The notes under the pieces were generated by a model. It ran no database searches. It had not been told where the DNA came from and worked only from the letters and a program-made list of their open reading frames with translations. DNA of 9,247 bases from Clostridiales bacterium. Its GTDB lineage: Bacteria > Bacillota > Clostridia > Peptostreptococcales > Anaerovoracaceae. Positions 5,738 through 9,247 of this stretch are shown in pieces; within the stretch, counting starts at the first letter, position 1, and each line of letters opens with the position of its first letter. Made by a program: the position numbers and the translations under genes. The stretch lies in assembly GCA_009785435.1 (NCBI GenBank), contig WQWG01000021.1, forward strand, positions 1 to 9,247, in the 5' to 3' direction.

Positions 5738-6838
5738 TTATTTATCTGATAAAATTAAATCCAACAATCCAACCGCCATCGCCGCCTCCACAACAGGCAC
5801 CGCGCGCGGAACGATACATGGATCATGTCTTCCTGTGATGACCAGTTTCGTGTTCTGCCCGGTCTCCAGATCCACCGAATCCTGCTCCAGCGATATCGAG
5901 GGCGTCGGTTTAAACGCAAGACGCGCGATGATCGGCATGCCCGACGTGATGCCGCCGAGGATTCCGCCATGGTTGTTTGTTTTTGTCTTTACAGTCCTGT
6001 TTTCCTCTTCTCCGTCGAAGTAAAACGCATCGTTGTTCTCGGAGCCTTTGAGGCGTGTTGATTGAAAACCGGCTCCAAACTCAACACCTTTTACGGCCGG
6101 AATTCCAAAGAAAACCTGTGAAAGCGCGCTTTCAACGCCATCATACATCGGCCCTCCGATGCCTGCGGGAACGCCGATCGCGCAGCATTCCACAACGCCT
6201 CCGAGAGAATCGCCTGTTTCACGGGAAACAAGTATGGCTTCCTGCATTGCAAGCCCGGCATTTTCAGAAATGACCGGAAAAGGGTCATTTGCAAGACGCT
6301 CCAATTTTTCTTTTGAAATATGGACGGCATCAAAAGGTTCATCCTTGATGTCCGCAATCGAAAAGATATGCGCCCCGATCTTGATGCCATGGCTTTCCAA
6401 AACTTGTATTGCGATGGCTCCGGCTATACAAAGCGGAGCCGTCATCCTGCCTGAAAAAGGGCCACCTCCCGACATATTCAGATGCTCTCCATATTTAAGC
6501 CTCGCCGTATAATCGGCATGAGAAGGCCTTGGAATGTTCTTTAACGTACGGTAATCCGATGGGTTTGTATCTTTGTTCTCAATAATAATGGTTACGGGAG
6601 GCCCAAACGTCACGCCGCCGTGAAGCCCTGCCTTTACAATCGCGATGTCAGGTTCCTTGCGGTCTGTTGAAAACGCGTTGTTCCCGGGCGCGCGACGCGC
6701 AAGAAAACGCTGCAATCGATCCATATCAATTTTTTGCCCTTTGGGAAGCCCCTCAATCGTAACGCCAATCGCCGGCTCATGCGAACCGCCAAAGACAGAA
6801 ACTTTTACGGTTTGGCCGAAGCTAGATAACAACGACAT
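5738..6838 (-). CDS. aroC: Chorismate synthase
   Basis: AroC makes chorismate from EPSP by 1,4-elimination of phosphate, needing reduced FMN. With the ATG at 6838 the protein has 366 residues. Recognisable blocks are FGGSHEPAIGV (16-26, catalytic H20), RRAPGNN (48-54), RPSHADY with the second catalytic histidine H107, SGGGPFSGRMTAP (123-135), NNHGGILGGITSG (288-300), KPTPSIS (310-316) and GRHDPCIVPRAVP (336-348, catalytic D339). The first block is normally GESHG; here it reads GGSHE. The start is uncertain: the GGAGG at 6841-6845 is only 2 bases from this ATG but 8 bases from an in-frame TTG at 6832, which would give the family-like start MLSSFG. Depending on that choice, it overlaps the end of aroA by 17 or 11 bases. 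A longer frame back to 6865 has no ribosome site. Confidence 0.96.
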   Translation of the reverse strand: MSLLSSFGQTVKVSVFGGSHEPAIGVTIEGLPKGQKIDMDRLQRFLARRAPGNNAFSTDRKEPDIAIVKAGLHGGVTFGPPVTIIIENKDTNPSDYRTLKNIPRPSHADYTARLKYGEHLNMSGGGPFSGRMTAPLCIAGAIAIQVLESHGIKIGAHIFSIADIKDEPFDAVHISKEKLERLANDPFPVISENAGLAMQEAILVSRETGDSLGGVVECCAIGVPAGIGGPMYDGVESALSQVFFGIPAVKGVEFGAGFQSTRLKGSENNDAFYFDGEEENRTVKTKTNNHGGILGGITSGMPIIARLAFKPTPSISLEQDSVDLETGQNTKLVITGRHDPCIVPRAVPVVEAAMAVGLLDLILSDK

Positions 6839-8066
6839 CACCTCCCAACTTTTTAAAATCATCAAAGAAATGAGGATACGACTTGTTCACAGCCTGCGCC
6901 CCCTCTATGATGACAGGGTTTTCACAGCAAATCGACGCAATCGCCATCGACATGACCATGCGGTGGTCGTTAAACCCCGAAACGGTACCGCCCTTCAATT
7001 TCTCTTTTCCTTTGATAATAAGGCCGCCCGAAAGCTCCTCTACATCCGCACCAAGCTTCGTCAAGCAATCATACGTCGCATGCAAGCGGTCGCTTTCCTT
7101 AATTCTGAGCCTTTCGGCATTGATCACCGTCGTCGTTCCGGACGATACCGACGCCACAACCGATAAAATCGGAATCAAATCGGGTATATCCGTCGCATCG
7201 ATTTCAATCCCTCGAAGCTTGCCCGGCGAAGCGGTCACGCGGTTTGCGTTTTTTGATATGTTTCCTCCAAAGGCTTCGATGACAGACGTGATTTTTTTGT
7301 CCCCTTGTTCCGAGGCAAGGTTTAGGCCACTGCACGTGACGGAGCAATCAAAAGAAGAGGCAAGCGCCCCGGCAGCAAGCCAAAACGCCGCATTGGACCA
7401 GTCGCCCTCAACGGTCATGTCCTCGGGACGCATATATTTTTGTTTTCCTTTTATTTGAAACGCCGAATAGGCGCTGTTTTCGTCAAAAATGATATCGATT
7501 TTGATTCCGAACAATGTAAGAACTTGCAGCGTCATCGCCACATAAAGAGCGGACTGCAACGGAGACGAAAGAATGATTTCACTGTTCTCATCAAGCAGAG
7601 GCAACGCAAAAAGCAAGCCCGTGATAAACTGTGAGCTGACATTGCCGGGAAGCGTAAACGTGCCTCCCGTAAGCGCCCCTGTAACCGTGCAAATTTCCGT
7701 TTCCCCCTCGCCCATAGAAAAAATGCAGCCTTGCGCTTCCAGTTGTTCTTTAAAGGGGGAAAGAGGCCTGCTCGGAAGCCTGCCCGCGCCGATGAATGTC
7801 GCTTTGTTTTTCAGAGCCATCGCAATCGGCAAAAGAAACCTAAGCGTAGAGCCACTTTCACGGCAATCAAACACAGGTGTATCGCTTCCGGAAAACTGCA
7901 AGAGACAATCCTTTGTCGCTTCAATGTCATCCGAACTGCTGTCAATGGAAAGGCAAGGGGACGCGCCGCTCAAAAAAGCCGCGATCATCATCCGATGCGC
8001 CTGTGACTTTGATGGGATCGCGGCAACTTCTCCCGATAAATTTTTGGGTGAAATTTTAACATTCAT
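6822..8066 (-). CDS. aroA: 3-phosphoshikimate 1-carboxyvinyltransferase (EPSP synthase)
   Basis: EPSP synthase joins phosphoenolpyruvate to shikimate-3-phosphate, the sixth shikimate pathway step and the target of glyphosate. The 414-residue protein shows IPSKSQAHR (17-25; K20, S21, R25), ESGSTLRFLLP (70-80; G72 at the position of E. coli G96, R76 at that of R100), GRLPSRPL (95-102), the SSQ triad (144-146), VEGDWSNAAFWLA (219-231), IPDLIPIL with catalytic D296, RIKESDRL (321-328) with K323 and catalytic E324, NDHRMVMSMA (366-375) and K395. The ATG at 8066 is chosen because GGAG (8073-8076) lies 6 bases before it; an upstream TTG at 8087 and ATG at 8078 lack such a site. It overlaps aroB by 11 bases and its end carries the aroC ribosome site. 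The motif SGSTLR rather than GNAGTAMR is a natural clostridial-type variant; I make no resistance claim. Confidence 0.97.
   Translation of the reverse strand: MNVKISPKNLSGEVAAIPSKSQAHRMMIAAFLSGASPCLSIDSSSDDIEATKDCLLQFSGSDTPVFDCRESGSTLRFLLPIAMALKNKATFIGAGRLPSRPLSPFKEQLEAQGCIFSMGEGETEICTVTGALTGGTFTLPGNVSSQFITGLLFALPLLDENSEIILSSPLQSALYVAMTLQVLTLFGIKIDIIFDENSAYSAFQIKGKQKYMRPEDMTVEGDWSNAAFWLAAGALASSFDCSVTCSGLNLASEQGDKKITSVIEAFGGNISKNANRVTASPGKLRGIEIDATDIPDLIPILSVVASVSSGTTTVINAERLRIKESDRLHATYDCLTKLGADVEELSGGLIIKGKEKLKGGTVSGFNDHRMVMSMAIASICCENPVIIEGAQAVNKSYPHFFDDFKKLGGDVVVI
6841..6846 (-). promoter_or_regulatory. Ribosome binding site for aroC, inside the 3' end of aroA
   Basis: On the - strand GGGAGG is followed by TG and then ATG (6838-6836) and, 8 bases after GGAGG, by TTG (6832-6830). 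The spacing to ATG is unusually tight and the spacing to TTG is ideal, so this site bears on which codon starts aroC. Confidence 0.6.
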
Positions 8067-9135
8067 AACGGACTCCATTTTCAACAAGTTCTCTAAACAA
8101 GCTTAGTTCCACTTTTTCGAGACGGCAACACCCGATTCGATCAGGGAGGATCAACGTGATGGAATTCCCTGTTCTTTTTTTGTCGATCAGTGCTGCTTCA
8201 TACAGCTGATCTGCAGAATAATTGCATGATCGCGCAAAATGATATTTTTTTAAAACGGCTTCAATATCCGTTGCACAGCTTTCGGGCGAAAGGCCGGCCT
8301 GAGCAGCCGCGCGTGACATATAAAGCATGCCGATCGCAACTGCATGTCCGTGGGAAATCTCATAATTGCTGCACCGTTCAATGGCGTGTCCAAGCGTATG
8401 CCCGAAATTCAAAAGCTGTCTTTTTCCGGTATCGCGTTCATCTTCACTGACAATATTACTTTTTATTGTAACACACTTTTCGATGACCTGTTCAAGCAAA
8501 TTGTTTTCAAACAAAGAGGCAACATCATTGGAAGCCATCACTTTAAAAAGTTCTTCATCGGCAATCACACCGTATTTGATGACCTCAGCGATTCCATCAA
8601 GCAAAATATCCGCTTCAAGCGATTCAAACAAGCTGTAATCGCACAAAACAAGAGACGGCTGCCAAAACGCACCTGCAAGATTTTTTCCGCTTGTCAGGTT
8701 GACCCCTGTTTTTCCGCCGACAGACGAATCGACTGCGGCAAGCAATGTTGTCGGTATCTGGGCAAAAGGGATCCCTCTCAAATAACAGGCCGCCGCAAAC
8801 CCGGCAAAATCGCCCGTAACGCCGCCACCAAGCGCGACGATAGCATCCGTGCGCGTGAGCTGTTCTTTCGCCAGAAATTCAAGCAATGCTGAAACCGTAT
8901 CCAAATTTTTGGATCGTTCTCCGGCAGCAAACGTAAACACACACACATCGTAACCGGCATCTTGAAGCGAGGCAATCACCGTTTCTCCGTAAAGCCCGTA
9001 CACCGTATCATCGGAAACGACACAAAGCTTACAGCGCGGAAAAACCTCAGACACATACGCTCCCGCACGCTCCAAAAGCCCGCTGCCGATCCATACATCA
9101 TATTTGATTGAAGCATCTACCGTAACTTTTCTCAT
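8056..9135 (-). CDS. aroB: 3-dehydroquinate synthase
   Basis: AroB is the second enzyme of the shikimate pathway: a metal- and NAD-dependent cyclase that turns DAHP into 3-dehydroquinate. The 359-residue protein has the usual length. It shows the NAD-binding GGGVTGDFAGF (103-113), PTTLLAAVDSSVGGKTGVN (128-146), KNLAGAFWQP (151-160), EVIKYG (184-189) and the metal ligands E184, H246 (NFGHTLGH) and H262 (SHGHAVAIGM), with H250 in addition. The C-terminal block KRTGNSITLILP (320-331) is intact. The ATG at 9135 overlaps the aroF stop as ATGA. No good Shine-Dalgarno precedes it, so its translation probably depends on ribosomes finishing aroF. Its last 11 bases overlap aroA. Nothing about the active site looks altered. 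Confidence 0.97.
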   Translation of the reverse strand: MRKVTVDASIKYDVWIGSGLLERAGAYVSEVFPRCKLCVVSDDTVYGLYGETVIASLQDAGYDVCVFTFAAGERSKNLDTVSALLEFLAKEQLTRTDAIVALGGGVTGDFAGFAAACYLRGIPFAQIPTTLLAAVDSSVGGKTGVNLTSGKNLAGAFWQPSLVLCDYSLFESLEADILLDGIAEVIKYGVIADEELFKVMASNDVASLFENNLLEQVIEKCVTIKSNIVSEDERDTGKRQLLNFGHTLGHAIERCSNYEISHGHAVAIGMLYMSRAAAQAGLSPESCATDIEAVLKKYHFARSCNYSADQLYEAALIDKKRTGNSITLILPDRIGCCRLEKVELSLFRELVENGVRYEC

Positions 9136-9247
9136 ATCAGCGCATTTTTCACTTTCATGACATCTTGCACCAGTGTTTTAAAATAATTTGGGGTCAATGA
9201 TTGCGCGCCGTCACACAATGCGCGCGGCGGGTCATTATGCACTTCGA
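9132..9247 (-). CDS. aroF: DAHP synthase (3-deoxy-7-phosphoheptulonate synthase), C-terminal fragment
   Basis: Reading in from the right edge on the - strand gives 37 residues ending in TGA at 9134-9132: EVHNDPPRALCDGAQSLTP followed by NYFKTLVQDVMKVKNALI. The EVHxDPxxALxDGxQSL pattern is the C-terminal signature of the Iβ-type DAHP synthases (the AroF/AroA(G)/KDO8P-synthase-like group) found in Firmicutes and Thermotoga. DAHP synthase condenses phosphoenolpyruvate with erythrose-4-phosphate and is the entry point of the shikimate pathway. The stop overlaps the aroB ATG by 4 bases. The rest of the gene, any regulatory domain and the operon promoter lie outside the window. Confidence 0.88.
   Translation of the reverse strand, partial: EVHNDPPRALCDGAQSLTPNYFKTLVQDVMKVKNALI

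Noticed and set aside
9200..9235. GC-rich GCGCGC repeats near the right edge
   Set aside because: They lie in the conserved C-terminal coding region of aroF and form only a 6-base stem without a T-run.

Overview
The window is chromosomal DNA from an endospore-forming member of the Firmicutes, most likely in the class Clostridia. The evidence is two sporulation genes (yabP, yabQ), a DivIC-type division gene, RNase M5 (restricted mainly to low-GC Gram-positives), strong Shine-Dalgarno sequences and mid-range GC. I cannot name the genus. It is densely coding, with no gap above about 90 bases, and shows no tRNA, rRNA, CRISPR or mobile element.

Left half, + strand (1-2665): the C-terminal end of a FetB/YbbM-type membrane permease is followed by yabP-yabQ-divIC-rnmV-ksgA. 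Most junctions overlap (4, 4 and 38 nt). YabP and YabQ act in the sporulating mother cell, DivIC in the vegetative divisome, and RNase M5 and KsgA mature 5S and 16S rRNA. A probable sigma-A promoter with an extended -10 sits at the end of yabQ and could serve divIC onward independently of sporulation. A weaker sigma-E-like promoter precedes yabP.

Right half, - strand (9247 down to 2673): a tightly packed aromatic amino acid operon, transcribed aroF (C-terminal end only) - aroB - aroA - aroC - pheA - aroE/aroK fusion - HD-domain hydrolase. It encodes the shikimate pathway from DAHP synthase to chorismate plus the chorismate mutase/prephenate dehydratase for phenylalanine. Only 3-dehydroquinate dehydratase is missing from the visible part; tyrA is also not seen. 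Junctions are overlaps of 4, 11 and about 17 nt or gaps of 10, 4 and 12 nt, so the genes are very probably co-transcribed and translationally coupled. The operon promoter lies upstream, outside the window.

The two gene strings converge at 2666-2672 with 7 bases between stop codons and no visible terminator. Most of the window is ordinary core metabolism and cell biology. I found no undescribed system. The points worth a second look are the compact AroE fused to AroK, residue changes in conserved motifs of AroC and PheA, an unassigned HD hydrolase closing the aromatic operon, and a perfect 11-bp inverted repeat inside divIC.
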